A stretch of 64,000 nt of DNA from Haematococcus lacustris (GCA_030144725.1 JASKMD010000005.1:5319212-5383211), one strand, 5' to 3'. Shown: positions 42,801 to 56,154, numbered from the stretch's first letter. Numbers and translations: made by a program. Notes: generated by a model not told the origin, from the sequence alone.

Positions 42801-43987
42801 CTGTGATCAGGACCAGCAGTCACCAGGAGCATTCAGAGCAAGAACAGCAGCAGGAGCAGCAGCGGCAACACCTGCTTCAATACCTGCTTGCTTGGGCTGC
42901 AGAGCTTTGTACAGCAAGTGCTGTCAACCAGGGGCTGCTAGGGTTAAGAAGCTGTGCGCAGACAATTGCAATGCAGCCTCAGCCGTCTTGGTCAGGCATC
43001 CCGGCTGCACCACCCACCGCTGGGCATCCACCACCGTGACCAGGGTGTCCAGGCGTGCCACCCCCTGCAGGTCCTGTAGCGGCCCCAACTGCTGCTCCGC
43101 TGCTGCTGCTGCTGACGTGGTTGCTTCTGCCCCTGCTTCTGCTACCTCCCATTGCTGTGAGTCTGGCTCTTGCATTGAGCTGCCGAACGTGGCGGCCACC
43201 GGTAGAGGGACAGACACGCCGGTGCTCTCAACTACAAGGTAGTCAAACCTGTGGGGCATAGGGGCAGGTCACGGGTTCAACACCCAGCAGCTGCAGCCCC
43301 ACCTTGACCACAACAAGGGCGCCACCTACAACATCTGTGTCCTACCCGCTTCATTGCCAGGCATTTGACCCCCCTAGAGCGCCTTCACCCCTCCACCAGG
43401 CCAGAGCTGGGAGGACAGTGGGTAAGCTTGCCCAGTCACACACACCTGTGTTGGCTGGCCAGCTGTCTCACTGCCCTCACCAGATCCTCCCTGATGGAGC
43501 AGCAGATGCAGCCATTGCTCAGCGCCACCAACTGCTCCCCTGCTGCCAGGAAGCCAGCGCTGTCAGACAGCAGCTGCTGGTCAATGTTCACGCTGGCCAT
43601 GTCGTTGACCAGCACTGCGATGCGCAAGCCCTCTTGGTTGCTCAACAGGTGCTGAAGGAGGGTGGTTTTGCCGGCTCCCAGGAAGCCGGACAGCACAGTG
43701 ACTGGCAGCCGGATTGGCACCAAGCGGGGCTGCGGAGGGTGGGGCAGCTGGGCTGGGCTGAGCTGGGCTGGGCCAGCTGCAATAGCCACGGGTGCTGGCT
43801 CTGTTTGTGGTGCTGCCAGCTGTGCGGCTGGGGCTAAGGCTGCGCTGAGCTGTGTGACCCGAAGGAGGGCATGAGGGCACGGAGGGCAGGCTGGACGTGC
43901 CACGACAGCCATGGGTTGCGAGGGCAGGCTACGGACGCCGACATGTCGAGTTTGGGCTGTCGACGTGCAGGGCTGCCGCAGGGCCAT
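39805..43987 (-). CDS. CobW/COG0523 metal-chaperone GTPase with His-rich insert
   Basis: Eight exons (43446-43987, 43018-43248, 42659-42758, 41910-42014, 41346-41499, 40656-41169, 40086-40241, 39805-39949) total 1947 nt, 648 residues, with all phases consistent and GT-AG introns. Walker [10 protein letters not shown] is at residues 101-109, the metal-binding CICC at 160-163, ESTG (switch/Walker B region) near 190 and NKLD guanine specificity near 301. A CobW C-terminal domain follows ([45 protein letters not shown]), ending in an acidic tail. Between GTPase and C-terminal domain is a roughly 100-residue insert with a [16 protein letters not shown] tract. Residues 1-90 are Ala/Pro-rich with few acids, resembling an organelle transit peptide. 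Family members load or store zinc, cobalt or iron; which metal is not shown. It diverges from the gene starting at 44194, with 206 bp between starts. Confidence 0.93.
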
Positions 43988-44193
43988 GGCCAGTTGCGAC
44001 AGCTGGCGGTTGGTGATGCGTTAACCAGGCTATGGCATCAGCTGCACCAGGGCGAATGCGGGCCTGCACTATTTGCGAACTGCGGCGAGTGATACATGAC
44101 TTTGTGGGGTTCGCGTGCCCGCAAGTCCTAATTCATCAGCAAATGGAGCTGCGCCGACATATGATGTAGCCGTCACAGCGTGCTTCAGATCCC
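43988..44193. promoter_or_regulatory. Bidirectional intergenic region
   Basis: 206 bp between the start codons of the CobW gene and the RS/Pro-rich gene. Both promoters must lie here or within 5' exons. No clear TATA box seen. Confidence 0.5.
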
Positions 44194-46644
44194 ATGCCCG
44201 ATAGAGAGCCAGGGCCAGGCAGGGGCGATGCATCTCGGTCTTGGCAAGGGCGTGGGCAGCGAAACGGCAGAGGGAACTTCGGTGGCTCTCCTCAGAGAAA
44301 TCAGCGCGGATTCCATGGGCATGGTTCCGGGCACCCTAACAGGGGCATGCACGGCGGAGGCCACGACCGCCTCCCTCCAGAGGCATACCAACAGCACTAC
44401 CAGGCTGGCAGCTACCAAAGCAGCACCATGGGCTCTGGAGGCCAGCCTTGGCAGCAGCTGACGTCAGGCCCTGGGCCACCGCACCCCATGCAAGCTGTCA
44501 ACGTCCGGCGGCCAGGCTTCACCTCTGCAGCCCAGCGGGCCTGCCAGTTCTGGGACACACCATTCACTGGTGGAGCGGGGTTTGCCAACCAGCAATCAAT
44601 GCTAAGTCAAATGGGCTCTCCGGAGTGTGCACCAGGCACTGCCCTTTTAGCACCCCACGGACAGTACCCAGGCATGCCTGGACATCCCGCCAATGACATG
44701 TACGAGTATATGCAAGGGACAGGCATGTGTGACAACCCTGGGCCATTCCATGTCAGTGGCTATGGCCAAGGGGGCCATTGCCACCCAGGCCCCCTCTCCT
44801 ACTCTCAGCCCCCACCCCCGCGCCCCCCCCAAGGGCCTCAGCCCCCACCCCCCTACCACCCCCAAGAGCCTCAGCCCCCAGGCCTTGTGTGGGCGCATAT
44901 GCAAGGGGCAGTGGGCAGCTCAGCGGCAGGGGCACCCAGCCTCCATGCCGTCAGCGGTACCAGCACTGCACAGCATCCCTATGGCTCCCCACCCCTGCCT
45001 CCCCTCCCCCCCGGGCCCAGGCCCCCAGCCCCACAACTGCCCGCACCCCACCCGCCATCCCAGCCACCTCCCTGGCCTGGTCCCCCTCCCCGCAGCCACA
45101 TGCCGCATGCAGCAGCCCTTCAGGGGCAGGGGCTTGATGAGCAGGGCATGCACCTAACTGAGGGCGAAGGGGGAGAGGGCGGGCAGTATGACCCCTGCCA
45201 GCCCAGCGCTGACGAAGGGCTGGCCTCCCCTCCACCCCTTCCACACCAAGGCCCACCTGAGGGGGAGGGGGCAGCAGGCAGAGCAGCACGGGGGGAAGCG
45301 GGGGCCGGGCTGCAGCCGGGCGGGGCAGCTGGCGGGAAGGTGCGAGGAGCCATTTCTGTGCGTGCAAACAAGTCAATAGTAAGCGTGAAGTTCAAGCCCG
45401 GAGCTGCCAATGCCAGAAGCAAGGCGGAGGGAGGCGGCCCCGAGGGCGGTGAGGGGGCGGGGATGGGGCCATGGCACGCAGCAAAGTCTAGCGCAAACAC
45501 TCAACTGACTGCTCGCGAGGTCATGAGCACGCCTAAATAAGTATGATGCAAGCTGTGTGCGATGTTAATTGTGATGCAGGTGTGATGACCAACCTATTGA
45601 AGTGTGAGGGGTCAGAACCATGTGCTGCTTGCATGTGTGCTTGCATGTGCAGAAGCCCATGCCAAGCCTGCTCAGCCTCCGCCGCCACCCTTGCCTGGCG
45701 AAGACACGCCGCCACCCCCGCCAGACTTGGTCCCACCCGGAGACCAGCAGCCAGCACCGCACCACCAGCACCAGCAGCCTGACCCACTGCACCCTCCTCC
45801 CTCCTCCCCACCCTCACATCCTATCGCTGCCCCACCCCCCCACCCTGCCCAGCCCCCTGCCCTTAGCTCTAACCTCCCCCACCGTCCTCCTCTGGCCCCC
45901 AACCCCCTGGCAACCCCTACTACAGCCGCCGCCGCTGCCCTCCAGCCCCCTGCCCCTCCAGCCTCTGCTGCCACAGCTGCTGCTGCAGCACCACGCAGGC
46001 AGAGGCCACGCTGGGGCCCGGAGGTCTCACCAGCACCACCTGAGCCGCCACCTGCACCACCTGGCCATACCCCAGCCTCTGCCCCTCCCCCTGCCCCTGC
46101 CCCTCCCTCTGGCCCTGTCCCTGCCCCTGCCCCTCCTTCCGGCCCTGTCCCTGGCCCTGCCCCTCCCTCTGGCCCTGCCCCTCCCCCTCCCCCTGCCCCT
46201 GCCCCTGGGCCTGTCCCTGTCCCTGTCCCTGTCCCTGCCCCTAGCGTCCCTGGCAGCAGGCCTGGCTCTGTTCAGCCTGGCAGCCTGGTGCCTGGGCCTC
46301 CTCCCCCTCACGACCCACCACCCTATATAGGGGCCCCTAGCCCCGCTGAGCAGCATGCCATACTGCAGAAAGCTTTAGAGGCGGCCAAGAGAGCCAGAGA
46401 AGAACAGGCAAGGCGCAAAGCAGCAGCAGCAGCAGCGGCGGCAGCAGCAGTGGGAGGGCAGCCTGCCGATGTGCTGGGGCTGCAAGGAACCAAGGCTGCC
46501 CCACCTAATCCCGCACGAGGAGCAGAGCTGGTGCACGCCAATGGGCAGCCGCAGCGCCCACTGCCACCGGGCAGCGCCCCTGCTGGCCTGCTGGCTGCCT
46601 CAGCCTCTGCTGCCTCTGGAGCCCCACCTCCCACTGCAGCCTCC

Positions 46645-46695
<51 letters not shown>

Positions 46696-49600
46696 GCTGC
46701 TGCTGCTGCTGTGCCGAATGGAGGCTCGGCTCAGCGCGTCTCCTATGATGCGGGACTGGGCGCAGCGCACCCCACTGCTCCTGCCAGCAGCCGGGGCCAG
46801 GCTAGGCAGCGCAGCAGCAGCAGCAGGAGCCCTGAACCTCAGTCCCAGGGCAAGGACCGGGCGCTGGCCAGCCCAGCCACCCGCAAGCGTAGCCGCAGCA
46901 GTTGCAGCCCCTCACATAGTCCCAGCTCCTCTAGGGGTCGCAGTCGCAGCCGCAGCAGGTCCAGCAGGAGCAGAAGCAGGAGCAGGAGTCGCAGCCGTGG
47001 CAGGAGCAGGAGCAGCAGCGGGGGGCGCAGCAGGCACAGGGGCAGCCGCAGCAGGAGGTCATCCCCATCTTTCAGGTGCATGGGAATGGAGTAACGTGGG
47101 GTGTAGGAGGTGTGATGCGGGGTGTGGGAGGTGTGATGTGTGGTGTGGTGTCCGTGTGGTTGGTGTGATGTGGGGTGTAGGTGGTGTGATGCGGGGTGTA
47201 GGGTGGGGTGGGGTCAGGTGGGCCCGAGTGAGAAAATGTTTAGTTGAGGATAGGCCAAATGGTTTGAGCAGAGAGAGGTGAGCAGGAGGGTGTGAGGACG
47301 TCTTCGGCAGGGGAGCTAGACCACCGCCTTGATTGCCTCATGCCAGTGTAGTGCAGACCAGCTGGCACAGCATGTGCATTGCAAGGGATGCAAGGGATGT
47401 CTCCTTCATGGTTGCCGGTGCCATGCGATGCAGCCTGCCATGTCGTCTGATGTCATATAGCCACGGCAGTTAGGGATAGGGATAGGGATAGGGATAGGGA
47501 TAGGGATGGGGATGGGGATGGGGATGGGGATGGGGATGGGGATGGGGATGGGGATGGGGATGGGGATGGGGATGGGGATGGGGATGGGGATGGGGATGGG
47601 GATGGGGATGGGGATGGGGATGGGGATGGGGATGGGGATGGGGATGGGGATGGGGATGAGGATAGGGATAGGGATAGGGATAGGGATAGGGATAGGGTTA
47701 GGGCTAGGGTTAGGGCTGGGGTTAGAGCTAAGCCTGACCCTATAACACCGCCTGATGACCTGCCACGTCAGGCATGGTGCCCCTGAGGTGCAGGCGTGGC
47801 GGCAGCCACCACGACCGGCAGGACAGCGCCACCCGGGCCGCACTCCCTCCATCCAGACCAAGAGACGTCAGGCTACCCCCACCCCACCCCCAGCCTCACG
47901 GTCACTCCTCACACCAGTCCGGTCACAGAGGTGGCTATCGAGGCAGCTCCTCCATGCAGGAGCCCATGCCGAGGCAATGGAGCAAGGATGGCAGCAGTCA
48001 GGGGGGATGGGACGACAGGCGTAATGGTGCTGTATCATCTCTGGGCTGGTAAGTCGGACGGCTGCTGAGCAGGCTTGGGCTGGCAAACAGCACAGCACAC
48101 AAGGGTGAGCAAAGCAAAGCAAAGGGGTGAACAAGGGTGCCCATTGCTTTGCTGCATCACTCCTAGTGACACTGTACATCAGTTGCCTTGCTGCATCTTT
48201 GATTGATGTGTGGTCGCTAATGCCTTCCGCGTCGCTGCCGCACAGGACCCGAGGCGGCGACGGCGCCCGCGATCCATCATCGCGGCATAACGAACACGGC
48301 GCCCGGCGCCCAGAACACACGCGCAGCGACTGGCGGAGCGACCGCGAACCACCCGAGCGCCAGTGGCATGGGGCATACCGGGACAGCGGTCGAGGCGGCG
48401 CCCACTCACGTGATGCGTACGGGAGTGTCACAGTCCGCCGGCACAGTGATGCCGGTGCCCGGTCACCGCCGCATGAGCGGTCACACTTCGCGCGGCATGG
48501 CGATGTCGGGCGGTCTGGCCGACTATCGCCCATCTCGCCGCCCGACGAACGGAACAGCTGCTTTATCGCCTGGCGGCCACAACAAGCCGCGACAGGCCGC
48601 GCTTCCGTGCCGCGCAGTACAGAGCATGAGCAATTGCGACCAAGCCCCACACGGCAGGCAGGCAGCACCCACTCCCCTGAGGCGGCTCCTCCGGCCCCTG
48701 GGCAGCCCCCTGCTGGCCCCTTCCTCGACCACAGGCTCAACTCCCAGGGCCAGGTGCCAGGCCCAACAGCATGGCCAGGGGCGGTGGCCAACAGGCTGGG
48801 GCCATTGCAGGGCGGGGTGGAGGCGCTGCCCCCTGGTGTGGATGATGATGATGATGATGAGGGGGAGGCTGCTCCCCTGCCGTCCCCGCTGGGCAGCTTG
48901 AGGGAGGCGGTGCAGATACACTCGCCAGACTCGGAGCCCCGGGCCCCGCCCCCGCCCCCACCTGACCCCCCGCCCCTAGCCAGCTACCAGGTGGGTTCCA
49001 GGGGGGTAGGAAGCTGGCCAGGCCCGCTAGTCGGGGGTAGCCTGGGGCGCTGCGGGTGCTGGGGGTGGGATAAGGCCAGACAGCCAACCCACAGCTGTGC
49101 CTGGCATGCTGCCTAGCACAACCCACCCTGCTCGCCTGAGCTCCACGACTGGCACTGGGCATGCACAGTATGCAGGTCTTGGCCTGGTATCGAGGCGGGC
49201 GGCTGCCTGCTTGTGTGTGTGTCTGGCTGTGCGTGGGGTGGTGGCAGGCAGCAGGCCAGGTGTACCTGTACCCCGCCAGGAGGGGTGGCTAAGGACATGG
49301 CCTGCTGGCATGTGGTGCAGACTGCTTTGCCCAGAGCAGCCCAGCTACTCACCAGCTTCCTAGTCAAAGCCAGGTCTTGCCATGAGTGTCCTGTATACGC
49401 CGCAGTCTGCCCCCATCCACCAGGTTCATGCCTCTCCATGTGCAGCACCATGCACTCTCACACGCCCCCATGCTTGCTTGCTTGCATGCAGGGGTATGGG
49501 GCTGCATACAGCACTTGGCCCAACCAGCACCAGCAGTACAGCCAGCCAGCAGCCAGCTTCCTGTCACCTCCTTTGGCCAGGAACATCCCTCCCCCTCGCC

Positions 49601-52600
49601 CTCCTCCCGGCAGCCCCCCTCCTCACCTCAACACCTCCCGTACTGCTGCCAGCACCGCACCCCGGCCCTTGCCCCAGGCCTGGCCTGCGCATGCCAAACA
49701 CTCACACCTTACACAGTCACACCCTGAGTCACACCCTGGGTCACACCCTGGGCCATACTCACACCCAGGGTCATACCCACATCCTGGGTCACACGCAGGG
49801 TCACACCTCATCCCACCACCTCCCCCCATCCAAGGGGACCCAGAGCGGCCACAAACCCTGGCCCCAGCCGCCACAGCTGCAGCAATGGAAGCTGGCCCCA
49901 TGCCGCCCGGTGGTTACCCTGGCAGTTACACGGGCGGTTATGCTGGTGGTTATGGCAGCGGCCAGGCCTGCCTGCCCGCCAGCCAGGCCAGCAGTGGGTA
50001 CCCCGGCACATATGCAGGGGCACAGCCAAGCAGCCAGGCAGCCAGCCAGGCAGGCAGCCCTTCAGGCAAGGAGCGGCGTGGAGGCAGCCTGTTTGAGTAC
50101 AGTGTGAGGGAGGTGGAGGAGCTGAACCGGCGCATCTGGGACCGCATGCTGCCCTTGTGGCAACTGTACTTCCCTGGTGGGTGGGTTGGCATGGGGAGGG
50201 GGGACTGGGTGAGGGCAGGGGGGTTGGGATTGGGATTGGGCATGGGTGGTGGGGCAGGGCCAAGGGAGGGTGGGAGGGAGGGCAGCTTGGGTAGACAGGG
50301 GCAGGTTGGGTAGATAGGGGCAGGGCTAGGGGCAGGGCTAGGGCCAAGGAGAAGGGGAAGGTGTAGACATGACCATGAACGTAGCATCAGGTGCGTGCCA
50401 GGCAAATGTGAGCAGTGTAATGTATATAATTAAGAATACACGTAGGAGTTTGTTATCCAGCAGCAGCAACAGCAGCAGCAGCACGAGGAGGTACAGGCAA
50501 GAGGAGGGTGGGGTGTCAACCTGGGTTTCCTCCCTGGGGCTGCAGACCGAGCTGAGCAGGGCGAGCGGCTGGTGGTGCGGGAGCTGCTGGACAGCATGCA
50601 GCACCTGGTGGCCAACGAGTTTGACAGCCAGGGCATACAGCCTGACCCCGAGGACGTGGAGGTGAGGGGGGCTGGCCTTGAGGGGGAGGGGGCAGGGGTG
50701 AGGGCTGGGCTGGGGGCCTACAGCCTTGAAGGGGAGGGGATGGATCCTAACCTAAAACCCTTATCCTACAGCCTGAAGGGGGGCGGGGTGAAGGGAGGTG
50801 AGGGGGGCCAGCCCTGAGGGGAGGGGGCGGGCCCTGACCCCAACCCCTAAGTCCACACCCCGAAGGGTTAGGGGATGCTGATTGAGGGGAGACAGCCACA
50901 GGTTTGTAGGGGAGGGGACGGGTCCTACCCTGAAGCCTTATGCTACAGTCCTGAAGGGGGAGGGGAGGCTGATTGAGGGGAGGCTGGATGGGAGGCGGGC
51001 CGCAGTGGCCGTCCTAATGGCGGGTTGCTCAGAGGTAGTGGCTGTCCTGTGTTGCCCTAGAGGTCCTGGAGGGCTGCAGGCCGTGTAGGGGTAGGGTGGG
51101 GAGGAGGGCAGGGCCGGGTGGGAGGGGTTGGACTCAGGTTGGGCCAGGCTGGGAGCTGGAGGTAGGGCTGCAAGGCGGCGCAACTGGGCCTGACTGGGTC
51201 TTACAAATCCCTGGCTGCCTGAAGCTCAGATGTCATAGCCACCACACCAGCATGATCACCGTTATCATCACCATCATCATCATTGTGTGGCATTTGTCAT
51301 TGTGCGCGTAACAAACCGCAAAATACTCCATCACGTTAGTCACAGCCATAGCAGCAGCTGATGATGAAGTTGCAGCCATAGCGGTTCATGTCCACATTGA
51401 AACCATCCAGCTCCACACGCATCATCCTGCCATCACCCGCTTAGACCCCACGGCAGCCACAAGCAGCCCAGTGCTGCCAATGGTGACTATTGGCTAGTGC
51501 TGCCAATACCCCTGACTATTGGCCGCAGCCGGTGGTCATGGATGTGGATGAAGGCGGTGGCAGCGGGGGAGAGGAGGCACCACAGCAGCAGGGCGGTCAG
51601 GTGCGTGCTGTCGGTTATACACCTCTGCCACTCCCTCCATATGCCCCTACCCCTCCGCAGCAACTCTCCTCCTCCTCCTCCCCTGCCCCTGCCCCTGCCC
51701 CTGCCCTCCTGGCCTGGCTGTAGGGCCGTAGGTGCCCTGAGAGCCACTCCCACCCATCACCCTATGACAGGCTCCATCCCCCACCCCCTTCCAATTACTT
51801 AGGTCCCAGTTTACCTTTATTTAGTTCATGATTTGGATAAGTATGTCAGGAATTGCGGTCTGTGGCGTGAGTGCTGATTAGCAAAACAAAATACAGCCAA
51901 TCTGTTTGTTTGTGGTATGTGAAGGTTTCAAAAGTTCTGGCCTTTATTAAACAGCTATTCATACCTTTACAGGGCACACACAGGGCACACACAGGGCATA
52001 TGTTGTCTAGTATGTGCAAAGTGTCTGGTGTATGAAGAGTCAAAGGATCTGGGGCTTCTCTCAATCAAATGATTATCCCAGCCTCAGGACAGAGCCATAG
52101 GGCGGTAGATGTCGTCTAGTGTATTCCCCTTGCCCTCAGCTTCTCCCCCTGCAGCTCGCCTGCCCTGCCAGGTCATTCCTGGGTGCCCCCCTCACCATCC
52201 ACTCACCCCTCCTCCCCCCTCCTGCTTCTGGTGCCTGCTCCTGACCCTGCTCCTGTGGTGCCTGCTCATGCCCCTGCTTCTGGTGCCTGCTCAGCTCTTC
52301 ACTTAGTGCCAACCCCTCCTGCCCCCTCCTTGCTTGCCGCAGTGGGGCATGGCCCTGACCGACGAGACCCGTGTCTTTGCCTGGGAGGCTCTGCGGCATG
52401 CTGGCCGTGACCCCCGGCCCCCCCCGCCCTCGCCCCACCACAGCCCCGCCCCGCCCCCCGCCCTGCTGGTCCCTGAGCTGACCTTCCAGGAGCCCCCCGT
52501 GCGCCTCACCCCCGAGCAGTACCAGGAGCTGCAGCAGCTGCTCATGTCCAGCCAGCACAGCAGCCGCAGAGCTGTGGCCACCCCCGCTGTCGTGCCCGGC

Positions 52601-54024
52601 CGCCCCTGGCCCCCTGCTGACTCAGATCCCCGGCCAGGACCTGACACCCACCCCCTCACCACCACCACCACCACCGCCGCTGGTGCTGCCCCAACTGCTA
52701 CCGGATGGGGATGTGTCAAAGGGGGTGGGGGGGTGGATGGTGGGGGGAGGTCCGGGTGGGCAGGTGGTGAGGGGGAGGAGGGCAGGGCGGGGGGCCAGGG
52801 GAGCAGCGCAGGTCTGGCAGCGCTGCTGCAGGGTGCGGGGGCGTGGACGGCGGTGGGTGTGCAGGCTGCGTGTGAGCAGACTGGGCGGCTGGACCCTGAG
52901 GACTGTGAGGCGGAGTGGCGCTTCCTGGACCTGGCCAGCTGCTGCCTTGACCCCACACGCTTCAAGCTGCACCAGCTCAGGGCGCTGGCGGAGTCGGGGG
53001 CCACCCAGACTGTCACCTGGGGCACCCTGGTGGTGAGGGAGGTGGACGGCCTGCACTTGCCGCTGCGGCAGGTGAGGGGGGGAGGGGGAGGGGGAGGGGG
53101 AGGGGCAGGGGAGGAGGGGAGCAGGGGAGGGGGAAGGGGAAGTAGGGGTCAAAGGGCGGGGACAGAAGAGAAGGAGGAACAATCAGACAAAGTGGGCATA
53201 CATGTGAACCATGCAGCAGAAATGAGCAGTGTGAGCAGGTTACTAGCGTCGGCCTTACCATGTAATGCCGTGCTGCCTGCATCATTTTGTGATGAGGCAT
53301 GGCATGCTATTTGCATGTATATTTTCATTGGCTCATGTGTAATAGTGTCACACAATGCCATCAGTGGGTGGCATGCTTAGTAGCAGCAGTTCCAAGCGCA
53401 CCCCACTCCTCAACCCCCACCTTAGCTGCATAGCCTGGCTGTGCAGTAACCCTCCCTCAACCCCTTGTTCCCCTAGCCCTTGTTCCCCTAGGCCCCCCCT
53501 GCCTCCCTCAAGCCTCCCCCCTGCCCCTTACTAGGCCGTGTGCACCTGGCTATGCAGTGCCCGCTGACCACCCCCTTTGTTCTCCTGACCGCTGCCCTGC
53601 CCGACTGAGCCGTGTGCGCCTCACTGCACCGCAGGCGGCCTACACCCACAAGGACCTGTTCTGGGCTGGTGCCAACATGCCCCGCCCCGCCCCCGACCCT
53701 GACTCCCACACAGCCCCCCCGCCTCCCCCGCCTGACCTCAATCACGTCGCTGCGATACCCAACGCCTCCACTGCCCCAACCGCCACCACAACTGCCCTGG
53801 CAACCGACACAACCAACGTTCCCTCCTGGAAGCGCAGCCTGCTGCGTGCTCAAGCGCATTTGAACCAGGCGTGCGGCAGCGGGCTGGTGAGCAGCTGGGT
53901 GGAAGCTGTGCTGCTGCAGCCGGGCCAGGGGGCAAGGGGAGGAGCAAAGGAGGGGTTACTGGGGCCTTCATCCCAGCCAGCATCAAGTGCTGCCCAGCAG
54001 CAGCAATCACAGCACTGCCCCACT

Positions 54025-54061
<37 letters not shown>

Positions 54062-55695
54062 CTGCAGCATCGGCTGGAGTGCTGGCAGGGCTGAGGAGGA
54101 GGCTGGCAACAGCAGCCCACTTAGCAGCCCAGCAGGCCCCCCACACCAGCGTTGACCAGCTGCTGCAGCAGGCCGGGCGGCCAGGCAGCATTGCCACCCC
54201 TTCCCAGCTCACCCTCCACATGTCAGCCCTGGCAGCGCAGCAGTTGGCCCGCCACTACGCCCGCAGCCGCCCGCCCAAGGAGGAGGGGCAGGAAGGCAGC
54301 TGCAGGGAAGCTGCGCATGGTAAAAGAACAGCTGCCTCCATGCACGACCAGGATCCTCATGGTGAGGGCAGCAGGCGGCAGGAGGTAGGCAAGAGAGGAG
54401 GGGTGGCGGCAGAAGGGGAGATGTCAGTTCCGCCCGTTGGTAACCAACTCAACCAACCTCCCCAACCATCTCTTCCAGGGGTGGCGCAGGCAGTCAAGGT
54501 GGAGCCAGGCAGCGAGCTGCAGCCCCCTGCAACAGACACCCAACTGTCAGGTGTGACCAGCCCACCTGGTGGCAAAGGTGTCACCGGGGCCATTGGGACC
54601 GCAGCAGGGTCAGGGTCAGGGTCAGTCGTAAGGCGGCAGCAGTGGGGGCCGCCTCCCCCTCCTCAGTACCTTGCGCAGCTGCGGCTGCACATGGCCCGGG
54701 CGGTGCTGGACAGCAGCAGAGGCCTGCTGACCCTGATGGTCCAGGAGCAGGTTGACAGGCGCTGGGGCAGCTGGCTGCACCATGACACGCCCCCGCTGCA
54801 GCCTGAAGAGTCAGAGGCCCAGGCAGGGGTGCAGCAGCAGGTGCAGGATCAGGCCATGCAGCAGGCGCTGTCACCGCCACAGCAAGTGCCACAGCAAGTG
54901 CCACAGCAAGTGCCACAGCAAGTGCCACAGCAAGTGCCACAGCAAGTGCCACAGCAAGTGCCACAGCAAGTGCCACAGCAAGTGCCACAGCAGCCACCAC
55001 AGCAGGCAGGTGAGGGAGCACAGGCAGGTCGGGGTGCAGCAGTGGAGGAGGCGCCTCAGCAGGAGCTGCAGCAGCAGGAACATCAGGCAGCCTGCCCACC
55101 GCAGGAGCAGGAGCAGCAGGCATCCCAGCCAAGGCAGCAGGAGGAGCAACAGCAGGAGCAGCAGGAGCAGCGAGAGCAGCCGCGTCAGCAGTGTCAAGTG
55201 CAGCGGGAGGATGTGGTGGGGGCAGCTGCTGGTGTGGCAATGGTTCAGCAGGACGCACGCGAGGGAGAGGGGTCAGGTGGGGTGGGTGGTGGGCAGCAGG
55301 GTCTGACTGCCGAGGTCAATGTTGAGGGGGCTGAGGGTGGAGCTCCTAGGCTTGAATCAGAGACAGGGGTGGGGGTCCCTGGCCTGCCTCTGCCCCTGGC
55401 CCTGCCCCTGCCCGGTCATGAGCAAGGCCAGCAGCAGGAGCAGGGGGTGGGTGAAGCGGGTGTGAGGGGTGAGGGCCAGGGGCAGGATGCGGGTCCAGGG
55501 GGGGCTGCAGGGGCGGCAACAGAGGCCAGCAGTAAGCCGTTGGGCCCCCCTAGCCCACCAGCCTGCACTCCCTGCCCCTCTGGCACGTTGTCCCCTCAGG
55601 GGCTGAGAAAGCCTGGGCATGTAGACCAGGGTAGGGCAGAGCCCCTCCTCCCCCTCCCCTCCCCTACAGGTCACGAGCCATTGGCAGCTGATTGA
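44194..55695 (+). CDS. Very large RS/RGG/Pro-rich protein, unknown
   Basis: Nine exons: 44194-45448, 45653-47075, 47794-48048, 48246-48990, 49492-50176, 50546-50661, 51529-51600, 52343-53071, 53635-55695. They total 7341 nt (2446 residues); every junction is GT-AG with matching phase. The exon 1 donor is the least certain. The N-terminus has RGG-like repeats ([13 protein letters not shown]), then long Pro-rich stretches. An RS domain ([17 protein letters not shown]) ends exon 2 near residue 880, and exons 3-4 are rich in Arg, Ser and Asp. Two non-repetitive islands may be folded: [20 protein letters not shown] with [20 protein letters not shown] (exons 5-6) and [20 protein letters not shown] ... 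[20 protein letters not shown] ... [13 protein letters not shown] (exons 8-9). Exon 9 holds polyGln and a VPQQ repeat. I do not recognise the family; RS and RGG content suggest a nuclear RNA-processing role. Confidence 0.75.
46645..46710. repeat. GCT repeat coding polyAla
   Basis: About 22 GCT-type codons in exon 2 of the large gene encode a polyalanine run with one Thr. Confidence 0.9.
47466..47711. repeat. Telomere-like (GGGATA)n/(GGGGAT)n/GGGTTA tract
   Basis: In intron 2 of the large gene: GGGATA units, then about 28 GGGGAT units, then GGGATA again, ending in GGGTTAGGGCTAGGGTTAGGG. All are one-base variants of a telomere-type hexamer. Confidence 0.93.
54882..54990. repeat. 12-bp CCACAGCAAGTG repeat, coding
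   Basis: About nine exact copies encode the tetrapeptide Pro-Gln-Gln-Val in exon 9 of the large gene. Identity between copies points to recent expansion. Confidence 0.95.
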
Positions 55696-55753
55696 GGCGT
55701 GCCTCATTGCTCACCCGGCTGATGAAGGCTGAGCTGCTGCCACTCACTGCATG

Positions 55754-55758
55754 TGTAA
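55754..55758 (+). terminator. TGTAA polyadenylation signal candidate
   Basis: TGTAA 58 bp after the stop of the large gene. This is the usual poly(A) signal of volvocalean algae. Confidence 0.5.
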
Positions 55759-56150
55759 GCTGTTGCGCGGCCATGTTGGGCAAGCGTGCATGCATGCGTT
55801 CCCAGGCAAATGTTGACTACGCCCTGATGTGTGAAGGATAGCTCCCTTCACACCATTGAACACCATTGCTGCTCATGTTATGGTGAGAGCAGGCCGCGCC
55901 CCAGAGTAGTCTTCTTCCTTCTTCATCTGCTGCTCATGCAAAGTAACCTCTGCAAGTCAACCTCTAGCCCATATAATGGCTTGCCTGGCGTAGTTCTGCT
56001 GCTGCTGCTGCTGCTCTTGACTCGATGCCCGTGTGATGGCACAGTCTCTGCAAGTCAACCTCTACCTCTGCAAGTCAACCTGTAGCCCAGACCCCTAGCC
56101 CAGACCCCAGCCCAGGCTCCAGCCTGTCGGGCTCCTCTGAATCTGGCCAG
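55759..56150. other. No gene recognised
   Basis: Contains a repeated phrase CTCTGCAAGTCAACCT (three times, near 55949, 56044 and 56068) and no protein-like frame. Confidence 0.4.
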
Positions 56151-56154
56151 TCAA

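Noticed and set aside
45604..47281. Alternative frames in exon 2 of the large gene, including a Leu-rich one
   Set aside because: Only the frame ending in the RS domain joins in phase with the next seven exons; the others are shadows of Pro/Ala-rich coding sequence.
47406..47861. Minus-strand frame encoding a Pro-Ile repeat, and its plus-strand Gly-Met partner
   Set aside because: Reads straight through the GGGGAT hexamer array inside an intron of the large gene.
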